This document shows positions 10,011 through 21,895 of a stretch of 64,000 nucleotides of DNA, in pieces. Source of the stretch: Brachynemurus nebulosus (lineage: Eukaryota; Arthropoda; Insecta; Neuroptera; Myrmeleontidae); assembly GCA_035578155.1 (NCBI GenBank), contig JAPWDM010000007.1:32462413-32526412 (forward strand). Direction: 5' to 3'. The position numbers and the translations under genes were made by a program. Below the pieces are notes generated by a model that worked only from the letters and a program-made list of their open reading frames with translations, did no database searches and was not told where the DNA came from. Within the stretch, counting starts at the first letter, position 1. Every line of letters starts with the position of its first letter.

Positions 10011-13000
10011 GTTTGTGAATAGAATTTTATATTTTAAATTAGAGATGTCGATTCTCCAAAAAAAGATCGATTTTTGGATCGATTTAAATCGAAATAAAAA
10101 AAATCGATTCAAAAAAAATAAATCGGTTAAAAAAAATCGATTCTGTGAGGTCGATCTAAAAAATCGAAATTTTGAAAAGTTTAATAAAATTAGCTGATAA
10201 TTTTTGTTTATGGGACTTACTTGATAGTACATAGGTAATATCGGTAATATTGTGTAAAAACGCCTTACATTATATTTGTAAGGGCGATGAATGAGTTAAC
10301 TTTTCAATTATAATTATAAAAAATAAGGCAGTTGAATATGTAGGACGAATACTGCGAATTAAACCAAGTTTATTCAAAAATTTCAAACAAATTGACAAAA
10401 AAATGTTTTCTAAATAAGTCACTTTAGTGGGAAATGGATCGTCGTTTGCACAGATAGGTGGTCTCTTCCTTCCTTTTGTATTAATAGTCTGACTTACATA
10501 GAGCCATAGGAGGAGTTCGTTGATATAACGAGTAAAAAGTGACAATTAACAATAGAGTTTTTGGTGTTTCATTTTAACACCTTTTTCTTTGTAGAATTAC
10601 TATTAAAATGAAGTTATTTTTAGAAAAAATCGGTTATCGATCTCTTACTTTTAATAATCGATTCATGAATCGATTCAAATGAAAAAAATCGAAAATAGAA
10701 TCGATTTTTTAAGCTTCGATTAATCGATTTTCAATTAATCGATTTAAAATCGACATCTCTATTTTAAATTTTTTTTCGAATACATTTTTTGAAGATTGGA
10801 CTTTAAAAACAGGCTAAGTCCCAAAAAAATTAAATTTTAGCTTGCTGTCTAGATTGTTGGCAAGGGATTCCTTTTTCGGGCCAACTCAATTTTTTTTTGC
10901 ACTTAGCCTGCTTTTTAAATTCAGCCTTCATTTATGTTCAAAAGGCTGGTATCTCAGCCAAAAATTACAAAAGAGTTAGCTGATTAGGGTTTTTTGTATT
11001 AAGTTTAAATATCTTTTAAAACATACGCAAATTGTCAAATAATTTAGATTTCTTTTCGTGAATCGTCATCGGGGGAAATTGCCATGGAATGTTAAAAAAT
11101 CTTGTTATCTTGTAGGAAAAATTTTTTTGAATTTCAGAATCAAAAACTAGACACAATTTTTGACTAGGATACAGTCTCTTAAAGAAAGACAAGTACTACT
11201 CTTGACGTTCCTTCAATTTTTTTGTTAAGTATATTTCGAGAATTAAAACTTCCAAACATTGTAAACAGGCCTGACGAGAAGGCGGGGTAGCTGGGGTTCT
11301 AGCTCCGGGGCCCGGGTTTGAGGAGGGGGCCCGTAACTGTCGGTAGAGGGCCCAGGAAAAAAGGTTTTTTTGCTCATAACTTATTCTTTGGGGAGGAATT
11401 TTTTAAATGAATGTAATTTATTCCCGGGGCCTGCTGTTTTTCTCCACGGCCCTGATTGTAAATGTTTTATTGAATTATTTTAGTCGTTCCAAACAAATTA
11501 TTAACTTATTTCAAACTAATTTTAGCATTCAAATGCCAGAATACCAGTCAACAATCAACAACGCCCAGTATTGGTTTCTCAAAAGTAAGTATTTCTTAAA
11601 ATCATATTCGAATAAGGGAAGTTTGGACAGGAAATTCAGTACTGGGGCCTGACAAACTTCTACAATCCGATTATCAGTTAAATATTTTAGAAAAATATTC
11701 AATAAGTTTCTAGTTTTTCAATTAATCAGTTGGATTTTTTCAAGGCCCTCAATGGCTTCCTCATGATGATGACCCAAAATGGTAAATTACTGTACATATC
11801 CGATAATGCTGCGGAATATCTTGGACATTCGATGGTTAGTACACAACTGAAACATTCGGCGTGTTCGTTACTGAGTTTTTTTTCACAAAGTGAGCTGTTG
11901 GCACATGCGCAAGAACATTTTTATGAAGTACGATTCCATAGAAAAAGGTCTTGCGCATGTGCCAACAGCTCACTTTGAGAAAAAAAACTCAGTAACGAAC
12001 AGGTCGATTAATGTTTAATGTCATACAAAAAATTTTTCGCTCCCTTCCAGGAAGATTTACTAATCCACGGCGACAGCGTGTACGACATAATCGATAAACA
12101 GGATCACTCGGTGATACAAGCGGAAATGGCACGTTCGGCCAGTTCCGAGGACGAGCCGCGAATGTTTATGTGTCGAATAAATGTGACGCGTAACGCACGT
12201 CGCCAGATGCGTTTCGGTGATCAAAAAGTGGTGCTCGTGCAGGGTCACTATCTCTCATTTTTACCACTGTGCAGTCGCAATGAACCCGTATTTATTGCCA
12301 CGTGTACGCCAATTGCAATGCCGGAGACTAGGGAGTGTGTTGTACAGGGTGCCACAAACGTGTTCACGTCCATTCATTCGATGGACATGAAATTCATGTA
12401 TTTGGATCGGATCGGCGAATACCATTTAGGATTTTTATGGGTGGAATTACAGGGCGTCTCTTGGTACAAATTGTTACATTGGGAATGTATGCAGGAGGCA
12501 CAAGCGAAGCATCGTTTAAGTATGTGGTGAAACTTTAAGCCGAGTCTACATAAAGCCGTGTCTACATATAACGAACGAACGCGAACGAATGCGAACAAAC
12601 ATAAACGAACAAATATGGACGTAGTCACGAAAGCGAACAAACACGAACGAACAGTTTCGAACACTCACGAATGTTTTCCATTTGTTGTCGATACATCAAA
12701 GAAAAAGATTTGTTTGTGTCTGTCAGATGTGGACGATTAAAATTATTCGAACAATAAATTAAGATAGACAGTTTAAAATAAATAAATTCAGTTGACAATT
12801 TAAAATTTATAAGATTTGAAATTTTATTTCGATGTTTTGGAATGTTTTAGATAATTTTTACAAAATTACCAGCAAAAGAAATGACATGTGGGAATCTTTG
12901 GAGGGAAAATTTGATTACACAGAAATTGCAATGTGTAATAACACTGAAGTCTTTCTTTAACAGGAATTGCTTTCCGATAATAAGTGTACATTTTGTTTAG

Positions 13001-16000
13001 ATATTTTTGGTCCAACTATTTCAGTTAACTTTTCGAAATCTGGTAGTGACGATTTTGTAAAATTTCAAAAAAATTAAGAATTTTCACAATTTAAATCAGT
13101 TAGTAAATTAGAGGCATTATAACGAGTTTTGCTTTTATGAAACAAAACCATCTACCAACATCTGTTTGATTTGTTGGTTTTTAAAGATCGCATGATAAAA
13201 TTGGCGACATAAAATGTGGGAGACATTAGTAGACCATAAAACTCTTACTGCAATAACTTTTCATTTTAAAATTTATTAAATTTGTGGAAAAATCTTTTTC
13301 TTTGATGTACCAACAACAAATGGAAAACATTCGTGAGTGTTCGAAACTGTTCGTTTGTGTTTGTTCGCTTTCATGACTACGTCCATATTTGCTCGTTTAT
13401 GTTTGTTCGCTACCATTCGTTTGCGTTTGTTCGCATTCGTTCGTTATGTGTAGACCCGGCTTTAGTTACATTTAGCTTCAATTTTGGTACTAATTTTGGC
13501 TGTTTTATTCTAGTTACGCAATCGGATCAAGATCGGGCGTGCATTTTGTTGGTTAGGCTTCAACGACGCATGGGTGATTGGATTTGGGTCCACTGTGTGC
13601 TCCAGGTGAAAGACAGCGTGGAAAATAATCAACATCCGGTGATAGTTTGCACAAATCAAATATTGAGGTACATGGAGAAGTCTTCAACTTCCTTTCCGTA
13701 CACAGTGAAAAAATTTGTGTTAAAATTAACACATGTCCAGAACGGTCCACTCAATTTTTTGTGTTATTTTAACACAAAGCATATGTGTCAAATCTTTACA
13801 CAAGATTTGTGTCAATGATTTACCACACAAGAGGACGTACATTTGGTGTTAATTTTTCAGATTTATCAGAGTCAGTTGTTAAACTTTTTTATTCAATATC
13901 TTAATTTCAGTTAAGATATTTGGAAAATCGTCAAAAATTATAACGATTTTGTTCAAATATTATTATAAATGAGACTTAAAGAACGCAAAGTAAGTCTGTC
14001 CTTTGTAAAAATTCTTAGTTGTTTCCATATATATGTACCAAAAAATATATAATAAAAAAGATGAGAGTAGTTCTTATTATTAAACAAAACCGAAAAATTA
14101 TAACTTTTTTCAGTTATTGACGAATATAGTTTTATTAAACGTTTAAAAATGAAACAATTTTCTTACATTTTAAGGTTATTTTGTTACAGATTAAGTTTTA
14201 AATAATCATGTAAGCTTACTTGAGATTGTATTATATAATATACAATCTCGTAAGCTTACATGAGTTTTTGTAACTAAATCTGTAACAAAATAACCTTAAA
14301 ATGTAAGAAAATTGTTTCATTTTTAAACGTTTAATAAAACTATATTCGTCAATAACTGAAAAAACTTATAATTTTTCGGTTTTGTTTAATAATAAGAACT
14401 ACTCTCATCTTTTTTATTATATATATTTTGGTAGATATATATTTGATGTAAGTTAGGTACTTATAGCATTCTTTTGCTCTACACAAATACTGTGTTACTT
14501 CCTTGCTGTTCAAAACAGGTTAACATTTTTATTCTGTTAAATCGAAATTTGTGTTAATATTTTCATTTAACACAAACACGAAATTTTACATTAACGCAGG
14601 GTTGTGTTATACTTATTTAACACAAAAATTTTAACCACTGGTTTTTTTTTTTACGCAGAACACAAATTTTTTTACTGTTTAGTTTTCAATGATTCTCCTT
14701 TTGCAGTGATCGTGAAGCCATGGTTATGAAATCGAATAGCTGGCTGTATGAATATTACATGGTCCAGAGTAAACTTCAGTATAGTTTAACGTATTCTGGG
14801 GCACAGCAGAGTACCCCGGTGCCACGAATAGCCCCGTACTACCATCACCAACACTCCCCGCAACCGGCTTCACATCACACGGTCAATTTACATCAACCGA
14901 TTCACGTGCAAGAACAGGCGCAACAGTCTTTACCCACTCCACCAGGCACCGTTGAAATTCCACATCCGTCCGTCACCGAATTGCAACCGACAACTAGCGG
15001 TGCTGTGGCGGCCAGCGTCAGTGGGCGTCACCCAACAGAAAAACTGGAACCCGTTGATTATTCTTTGCATCAAACGACGTCACATTACCATGTTTGTCCA
15101 TCGGTTGGCAGGTGTTACTCATCTTCCTCAACAGGTATAATTAAATAAAACAAATTCACCCCAAAAGTTTTCCTTCATTTGCTGGAAATCAATGGTTTAT
15201 GTTTAGGTGACGACAGCTTAGATACTTTTGCCCGGCAACAAATCGACGATTCAGTGGGCTACGTACACCAGTATCGCTCAATTGTGACGGTTGCCCAATG
15301 CAATCCCAACAGTTACCCCGCAGACAATCCGGATTTATATTCGTATCAGTTAATTGGCTCCGAACCGTCCCACAGCCATCAGCACAGCCACCTAAACGAG
15401 AACCCCAACCTGTACTCCCCGTACGGCCATAACAAATATAGCATCGAGGAAACCGATTCAAGTAACCTTCGAAGGCACCAAGACGAGGTGCGATACAACA
15501 CGAAAGCGAAAAATAAGAAGACATCTGGTGGTGTTTCTTCAACTATCACGAGTCTCTCTCAGCCGCATCACTCAGACCGTGAACATTTCCACGAGGACGA
15601 CGACGTTTTCGTGTCACAGTGGAAATCGCCGCACACGCCCGAATCCCAGTCACTCTCCCTCGACTATCAGAACAATCAAAAACCGACAACCGTTGTCGCG
15701 GACAAGGCCGAGAACCTTAAACATCACCTCTATCAGGACGACAACAGCGAAATGATCGACATCAATCAACTGGGGTTTCCCAATAAACGGAAACAGTTGA
15801 TGCCAATGTCCAAGAACGATAATCGCGATTCAAATTCACCGCATTGGACAACCGCGAACAGCACGGCGCTGGTGAACGAGTGGCCGGATCCGGCCACACT
15901 CTATCAACCAAATATGTATGCCACGTTTGATTCGGTGCGACCACCACTGGTGTGCACCGCGACCAAGGAAACGATGCGCTGCTACTGGAAACATTTCGAG

Positions 16001-16348
16001 AATTATTCCAAAGTCCACTTGGATATTCCAACGGATAAGTACACGCTGTGTAACATTGACACAAATAACACAAAACCAAATGATTATTATGAGGGATTCC
16101 GTGGAGCCGAAGCAAGATTCCATCCTTGCGCACCAACCCCTTACGTCCATTGTACAGACCAATGGATTTATCCATTACATCCACCATTACCGGCCATGAT
16201 CGACTGCTCGCCACTGTCCAGTTATGCGTCCTCGTCGTCCGATTCCATATCGCCCGCTTCAATATCCACGTCAAATTATATGCAATATTTAATGCCACCA
16301 GATATTTTCTCGAAGAATGCCTCCATGGTTGAGGATGTCATAGTTTAA
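9829..16348 (+). CDS. dys: Dysfusion (NPAS4-type bHLH-PAS transcription factor), 5' exon missing
   Basis: Seven coding exons join in phase: 9829..10010, 11526..11584, 11745..11834, 12051..12519, 13514..13667, 14707..15134 and 15207..16348 (stop TAA), giving 840 codons before the stop. All introns are GT-AG. Exon 1 encodes the bHLH domain, with [20 protein letters not shown] as basic region and helix 1, nearly as in vertebrate NPAS4 (RSTKGASK). PAS-A follows ([20 protein letters not shown]), then PAS-B ([18 protein letters not shown]) and a PAC segment. The last ~380 residues are rich in H, S, N and Q, as expected of a transactivation region. In Drosophila, Dysfusion is nuclear, pairs with Tango (ARNT) and acts in tracheal fusion cells and leg joints. 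The exon with the start codon is missing: exon 1 opens with the third base of a codon, and the family's N-terminus is very short. Confidence 0.93.
10040..10761. mobile_element. hAT-like MITE with AATCGAT-reiterated arms, in dys intron 1
   Basis: Ends are TAGAGATGTCGATT and its complement, flanked by a perfect 8-bp duplication TTTTAAAT (10032..10039 and 10762..10769). Both arms are made of repeated AATCGAT/ATCGATTT words. An 8-bp duplication is the hallmark of hAT transposons. The element starts 29 bp after the splice donor of exon 1 and shows no coding capacity. Confidence 0.88.
10787..10933. mobile_element. Short inverted-repeat element with AACAGGCTAAG ends
   Basis: TTGAAGATTGGACTTTAAAA, continuing into AACAGGCTAAG, is mirrored by CTTAGCCTGCTTTTTAAATT on the right. 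A longer relative with the same ends is at 24653..25089. Here the interior is only about 90 bp. Confidence 0.65.
11266..11454. mobile_element. GC-rich hAT-like MITE, copy 1 (dys intron 1)
   Basis: A 189-bp element with ends CAGGCCTGACGAG and CCACGGCCCTG, flanked by a perfect 8-bp duplication ATTGTAAA (11258..11265 and 11455..11462). Related copies are at 31023..31215 (same orientation class, inverted here) and 57927..58113. The interior is unusually rich in G and C for this window. Confidence 0.88.
11526..11584 (+). CDS. dys: dys exon 2, linker to PAS-A
   Basis: This 59-nt exon lies between TTTTAG and GTAAGT. Joined to exon 1 it reads [20 protein letters not shown], matching the short linker that ends in GFSK before PAS-A in insect Dysfusion. 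In its own longest reading frame it looks non-coding, so it is easily missed. Confidence 0.88.
11745..11834 (+). CDS. dys: dys exon 3, start of PAS-A
   Basis: A 90-nt exon of exactly 30 codons lies between TTTTTTCAAG and GTTAGT. It encodes [20 protein letters not shown] and ends AEYLGHSM, the first half of PAS-A. Both boundaries are phase 0. Confidence 0.92.
11862..12000. repeat. Near-perfect long hairpin inside dys intron 3
   Basis: The intron between exons 3 and 4 is only 216 nt, and 139 of these form an inverted repeat: GTTCGTTACTGAG ... GTGGGCACATGCGC-like left arm against GCGCATGTGCCAACAGCTCA ... CTCAGTAACGAAC. Arms are about 50 bp and the loop about 34 nt. It may be a very short MITE. 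It would be present as double-stranded RNA in the pre-mRNA. Confidence 0.8.
12051..12519 (+). CDS. dys: dys exon 4, rest of PAS-A and start of PAS-B
   Basis: A 469-nt exon after CCCTTCCAG, ending before GTATGT. It opens [20 protein letters not shown], continues with the acidic/basic connecting region ([20 protein letters not shown]), and ends inside PAS-B at EAQAKHRL. The last base joins exon 5 to form an isoleucine codon. Confidence 0.93.
12551..13464. mobile_element. MITE with CGAACGAA-rich arms filling dys intron 4
   Basis: Ends are TAAAGCCGTGTCTACA and TGTAGACCCGGCTTTA. The left arm (12566..12700, CGAACGAACGCGAACGAATG) is mirrored at 13310..13455. The element makes up about 92% of the intron between exons 4 and 5. 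A partial copy of its end (TTAAGCCGAGTCTACA) sits directly to the left at 12535. The target duplication may be TA but is not certain. Confidence 0.82.
13514..13667 (+). CDS. dys: dys exon 5, PAS-B/PAC
   Basis: A 154-nt exon after TTCTAG, ending before GTACAT. It reads [33 protein letters not shown] and ends CTNQIL. The final two bases AG join T of exon 6 to give serine. Confidence 0.92.
13701..14679. mobile_element. Foldback MITE filling dys intron 5
   Basis: Begins CACAGTGAAAAAATTTGTGT and ends ACACAAATTTTTTTACTGTT, with TA on both sides (13699..13700 and 14680..14681). Subterminal regions repeat TGTGTTAAAATTAACACA. Two arms of about 250 bp (about 13970..14235 and 14236..14460) form a large hairpin. 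The same family, in the opposite orientation, is at 35021..35828 in the OATP gene. It occupies nearly all of the intron between exons 5 and 6. Confidence 0.82.
14707..15134 (+). CDS. dys: dys exon 6, end of PAS region and Pro/His-rich linker
   Basis: A 428-nt exon after TTTTGCAG, ending CAACAG before GTATAA. It begins [20 protein letters not shown], the conserved end of the PAS region, then passes into a low-complexity segment rich in P, H, Q and T. Confidence 0.92.
15207..16348 (+). CDS. dys: dys exon 7, C-terminal region
   Basis: The last coding exon follows GTTTAG and supplies 380 codons including the stop. It has no recognised fold and is rich in S, H, N, D and P, with serine runs near the end ([10 protein letters not shown]), and finishes SMVEDVIV. 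Its base composition is far richer in G+C than the surroundings, as expected for selected coding sequence. Confidence 0.9.
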
Positions 16349-16684
16349 ACCCGATGTTATATAGTATTTAAAAATTGTGATGTTTGAACATAAATATGTT
16401 GTAGTAAGAATGTAAAAGAGCGTTTCGAATATTTTTTTTTTTTTGGTCAGTATATTATTGAAAACAAATGAAATTATGTTTAATTTTAATTAAATGTAAA
16501 CAAACGTGTTCAAATCGGGTTCAAAATAGTATTATTTTTATTTTGTGATGGCAAATTTTTAAATGTTCCTCAATTAACGTAATTTAATTAATTAATTATT
16601 CCAATTTAGGTTTAAAATATAATTTTAAAAGAGCTTTCTTGTTAGTTTCGTGGATGAAACTCTAAAAATGAAGTAGTATTTTCT

Positions 16685-16690
16685 AATAAA
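16685..16690 (+). promoter_or_regulatory. dys: Candidate polyadenylation signal of dys
   Basis: AATAAA lies about 340 nt after the dys stop codon and is the first canonical hexamer downstream on this strand that I found. The MITE at 16735 begins shortly after it. Confidence 0.4.
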
Positions 16691-16734
16691 AGAAGATTTC
16701 TAAATACCAATGTGATTTCTAAAATAGAAATAGA

Positions 16735-17152
16735 AAGGACCCCGCACAAATCTTATGGAAATTTGGTCCCGGTTAATTTCTTCGAAACTTTGGGAAATAA
16801 TAGTTCTTGACCTGTAGAACAAAAGTCTCCATAGGCGCAAAACTCAATAATGGACAGATTTTGAGATATATGTAGTTAAATATACGTATATTGTCAATGT
16901 AAAATCGATCACCTGTCAAATGGTGTTGGTAATCGATTCTACTTTTCTGCAAGTTTTTTGCCGACACCATTTGATAGGTAATCGATTTTACATTGACAGT
17001 ATACGTATATTTAACTACATAAATCTCAAAATCTGTCCATTATTGAGCTTTGCGCCTATGGAGATTTTTGTTCTACAGGTCAAGAACCATTATTTCCCAA
17101 AGTTTCGAAGAAATTAACCGGGACCAAATTTCCATAAGATTTGTGCGAGGTC
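16735..17152. mobile_element. MITE downstream of dys with ~190-bp inverted arms
   Basis: GCACAAATCTTATGGAAATT near 16745 is mirrored by AATTTCCATAAGATTTGTGC near 17125, and the match continues inward nearly to the centre (around 16940). It is therefore almost a full palindrome. Target duplication was not resolved. Confidence 0.82.
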
Positions 17153-20100
17153 ATTTTAGTTAATTTTACTTCTGTTCTTAAACAGTCATATCTATTGGGA
17201 ACTGGCATGAGGGCGGGATTGAAAAAAATATGGTTGACTATTGTGTGCAAAGTGACAGTCCTTATTTATTTAAATTAAATTATGTTATATTTAAGTGAAA
17301 TATTTAATTGGGAAAGAAAATCCTTCCAATAGGTGATTTAATAAAATGTGGAATAAATGAAGATTTAAACAGCGATGTTGTATTTAGAATGTTCCCATTT
17401 AAAAGAGCGACCAAATGAAATTAATGGATCAATTCGCGAAAACAAAAAAAATTTAAATGTTAAATTCTTATGAAAAGCTAGTTTGGATGGAAAATGTAAG
17501 CACTGTAAGCAATATAATGGCTTATCTCGCAAGCCGAAGTGTGTTAGTGTTGTCTCGGGTTCTCTCGCATCACCTTATGTTGCGCAGGTCAGTATCTAAG
17601 TCTAGATAAAGTAAATTGATAACATTTTCTCACGAATCAAGCGCTGTAAATCGTTATGACGTTACTCGAATCACGTTTTTCATTAAATCAGGTAATAATT
17701 CAATTAAAATTACATTTGAAAATTTAGTTAATAAACGTATTAATCTAATTTAGTTAGGTTATTTTTTCTGGTTTACATATGTTTATTTGGAAACTCAGAC
17801 ATTTAGAAATCTTCTTGTGGATACAATATCCACTTCTATATGTTTTGGTTTATTCTTTTTCTATTTATTTAAATTAGATTAAGCTTATTTTCTATTTTGA
17901 TTTAAGGATAGTTACGATAAGTTAAGCTATAGTAAATGTTTTAATATATTTAAAGTATATATTTAATTTAAAAAAAAAGTACAACGCAATTTCCTATTAT
18001 TTCAAAATATTAAAATTACATATTAATTTATATAATTTTGTAGAATATTATTTAAGAATTATTCGATAAATTACAAATGTGAAAATTTTTTTTAAAAAAA
18101 TTCGGTATATGCTTTAATTAAATACCTATTAATGTTATAGATACCTAGTATTAATAAAAATTTATAGGTTTATCATTTAGTTGAAACTGAAACAAATTTT
18201 GTTTATGTTGAGAATGCTAATCTTAACATGTGATATGAAATCCGTCCATAATATTTCCAAAAATTATTTTTGATATTTAACCGTTAACTGGACATATTTT
18301 CAAATAAGAAAAAGAGCCCGCGTAAAATGTCTTCAGGACCCTAAAAAAATCAACTGTTCTTTCTCGATAATTTTTTTTTTGTATTTGGTTCTTCAGTTTT
18401 GTTGTCTGAGACTCTTTGTGCATACCAGTCCGTTAATTCTTGATACGCAGGACTGTTTTATCGCTGATTTCTCTGTATGTCATTGAATTCGGGAATTATG
18501 AAACATTAATGAAAAACTCTGTCTTACTTTGTTAATTACGCGTTAATTTGGGTGTTTTCAATGTTTTTAATTCAACAACGTTATTCTACATCCTTTTTTA
18601 GAAATTGAAAATAGCTAACGTTTTTATTTAATGTCTTATACCGTGAATTTCCGCAATTTGGCATAGAACACCGTATACCAGGCATGACTATAAAAATACA
18701 TTGAAAAATTTTAGATATCGGCTCTGAATTAACGAATTTCAAAGCAGCTATTAATAAAATTAATTAAAATAACCGAATAAATTACCTTTGGCACAAAATA
18801 ACTAACAAAATGTGAAAAATTAATAAAAATAATTATATTAAACTGAATATTATATTATAATAACCAATAATTATTCAGAAATACCTAATACTTTAAAATT
18901 TAAAAATGACAGTTCATATACAAATATTGTTGATGATCAAGTGATGATCAGTTGACGCTATGAAACAGCTGATTGCAGTCCAAAAATGAATACATGTGAA
19001 GCATAGGGATCTGGTGTACCTCATAAACATATAAACCTTGATGTTAGTCCATCTTCAGTTGTAATTCAGTTAAAGGTTAAATTTATATTTGAAATTATCA
19101 AGAACAGTATTATTAATACTTTCAAGGAAATTTCTTCAAAATATTTTTAAAAAACGAAACATTTATATGTAGGATTGCCAGTTCTGACTTGAGGTTTCAG
19201 CTTTTCAGTTTCAGTTTCTTCCTGTTTGTCTTCCATCAAATTATTTTTCTTAGGGTTCAAGTCCACGCAACCATGGCAGTCTTACTTTTGTGCAATCTTG
19301 GTGTGACCTGTGAAAAACGACAAGTAACTGAATTTGTGCCTTAATTTTTAACAAACAAAAATACAGTAGCCTCTTGATAACTTTTCACACAAGGAGTTGT
19401 TATCAGCTTATCAGTAGAGTTAGGAATTTGTTGTTCACCTCACATACACATTTATGGTAAAAAAAAAATATGTACACATACAATTTTGTACACGAATATA
19501 CATTTTTTGGCAAATATGCTTACACATGCGCACATGTACACTTTTTAACAATCCTTTATTATATGTACGATTTTAAGAAAAGTTTGACAATGAAGTTGAA
19601 TTTTCATTTTAGAACTTTTATCTAATACCACTATTATTTCACTCTCCAAACTATTTGATCTCTTTTTTAATCGCAGAACCAATGACAAAAACGATTTTTT
19701 GCTATCTTTTCTGATTTCCGAATAGAATATTCTAGAACTTTTGTTTAATTCCGTCATTAGGATACCTTTTTGAATAACCAATCCAAAGAAGATATCGGAT
19801 TTTTAATATCTTTGTTGCTTTCTGACGAGAACGGATTACTTTTTTGAAACCGGACAGAACTGGATGGGAACGGAATGAAAAAAATTACTCCCAGCAACAT
19901 CTCTACACCAAAATATGGCTTAAGTAAAATCTACACGTAGACAGAAGTAGTAATTGAGTAGAACTACAAATTCCTAACTCTAGTCAGCAGTTACTCGTAC
20001 TGTACCTATCATTTACACCGCCTGGTGGAGGTAATGGTTCTGAGGACGCCATTCTAGTGTTAGTGCGCATATGCCCAGAGGTGAAGCTTATCAAACGACT

Positions 20101-20286
20101 ACTGTAGGAAGATTATCAGAACTTTTTAGAGCCACATTTTGCTTCTTTTACAATTTCAATTTAAGAAATTCAAACAGTGGTTTAGGAACATGAAGCGTGT
20201 TTGATTGAAAATATTTCATACAATTTTTTTTAAAAATAATTTGCTGCCATTATTTAGTGCTATATATTAACCATAAACTTACAGTA
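17153..20286. other. AT-rich intergenic sequence, nothing recognised
   Basis: Three kilobases without a supportable gene. A patch at 17520..17620 is richer in G+C and contains a donor-like GCGCAG/GTCAGT, so a non-coding exon is possible but not supported. No repeat shared with the rest of the window was recognised. Confidence 0.35.
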
Positions 20287-20298
20287 TTAGATGTAACT

Positions 20299-20970
20299 CT
20301 CGTGCGAATAGCCAACATAAATTTAAAAAAAATGAGATTATTTTATTTTTGCTTCGATCAATCGTTTGTGAGTGTTTGTGATGCTATTATTTTCGTTTGT
20401 GACTAATCAATTAATTAATTATTTAATTGTTAATTAAGAGTGTGTGAATAGCCAACATTTTTTAAAATTTATTGCAATATTGATTTCCGGGCACTTAATC
20501 GATCGAAAATCCAAATATACCAATAAAAACATTTGTGACAGCGTATTCTTTAAAAAAATAATAAAAAAAATTCTGTATACTGCTGTCATTTACAAAATAG
20601 TTATTTTTTCTCACATTAGAAGGCATTGGAGTATAGATTTAGCGCAACTAAACAGAGTGGCAAATATAAAAGACTTCATTACTACAAAAAATAATTGATT
20701 TTTTTTATTATTTTTTAAAAAAATACGCTATCACAAATGTTTTTAATGGTATATTTGGAATTCACAAACAATTTTCGATCGATTAAGTGCCCGGAAGTCA
20801 ATATTGCAATAAATTTTAAAAAATGTTGGCTCTTCACACACTCTTAATTAACAATTAAATAATTAATTAACTAATTAGTCACAAACATTCACAAACGATT
20901 CACAAACGGTTGATCGAAGCGAAAATAAAAAATCTCATCTTTTTAAATTTATGTTGGCTATTCGCACGAG
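20299..20970. mobile_element. MITE with CTCGTGCGAATAGCCAACAT ends
   Basis: The left end CTCGTGCGAATAGCCAACAT is the exact complement of the right end, and the arms pair over most of the 672 bp. The 12-bp sequence TTAGATGTAACT flanks both sides (20287..20298 and 20974..20985). AATAGCCAACAT occurs again internally at the base of an inner hairpin. A fragment of the same family is at 57690..57760. The 84-codon frame inside has no sign of selection. Confidence 0.85.
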
Positions 20971-21358
20971 GGTTTAGATGTAACTTCCAATTTTGTTTTG
21001 CTAATTGTATGTGATACTAAAAATTAGGGGAATTTTTTACAACAAAATTTTTATGAAAAACTTTCGTTAAGGAGTGGAATATACCTAATGTTGATATTTT
21101 GAAATGGCATTGTTGAAAAAACGAATTTTTGAAATATCGACATTAATTTTTTTTATACAGTATTAGATTTCTAGTAAATCGTTATTTTTCTAGTAAAATG
21201 ATTACGTAATAATAGCCAAAATATTTTACATATATTCATATATATATATTTTACAAATAAATATTTTATATTAAAAAAAATTTTAAATACAAACAAATGT
21301 CAGGCGATTTATTTTTTATAGGATTTGTGTTTTTAATTTTTTGATAATGGAATTTTTG

Positions 21359-21434
21359 ATTCAATAAACGTACAACTTCGGTCACGTCAGGGGTGACGTG
21401 ATTTCACAAATTTACAGTTGTACATTTATTGAAT
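21359..21434. repeat. Small 76-bp palindrome
   Basis: TTCAATAAACGTACAACT pairs with AGTTGTACATTTATTGAA, and an inner GTCACGTCA pairs with TGACGTGA around GGGG. It could be a tiny MITE or a structured RNA; nothing in the sequence decides. Confidence 0.6.
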
Positions 21435-21805
21435 TAAATTAAATAATATTAATTTAATCAAAATGTACTTATCTGTATGTAATTAATTATTTGTTTGAAA
21501 TAGAATTATAATATATAAAATGCCTCCTAATTGTTTTGTAAAAATTACTAAACTACCCCCCGCCCTCCCCTTACTTACCCAAATTTGAACGAACATTTCA
21601 AGGTTTCATGCACACTTTTAGAGTTCTGATGAAAACTCACCTGCCTGTTTGTCCGTCGTTCAAGAACTGCAAGAAGCTAAGGCAGTATTGTAGTTTAGAA
21701 ATTTGAAACAATACATTTTTTCGATTTCGTAATTCTAATAACGAAATCCCTATGAATTCATGATTTCTGTCATCGCATTAGGTGCTCCATTCATACTCGA
21801 CCACC

Positions 21806-21895
21806 TTGTAATAGTCCACGTAATAGTCAGTAATGTAGTAATAGTCAGTGTCGTACGTAATAGTTGTGACTTAAGTAATAGTCAGTGTCGTTTTT
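21806..21895 (+). repeat. Short tandem array of GTAATAGTCAGTGTCGTA-like units
   Basis: Five imperfect units beginning GTAATAGT, each about 17-19 bp, follow one another. Several contain CAGTGTCGT. Confidence 0.65.

Noticed and set aside
15189..16298. Minus-strand and alternate-frame ORFs opposite dys exon 7
   Set aside because: Shadows of the G+C-rich coding exon; the dys frame has the splice and homology support.
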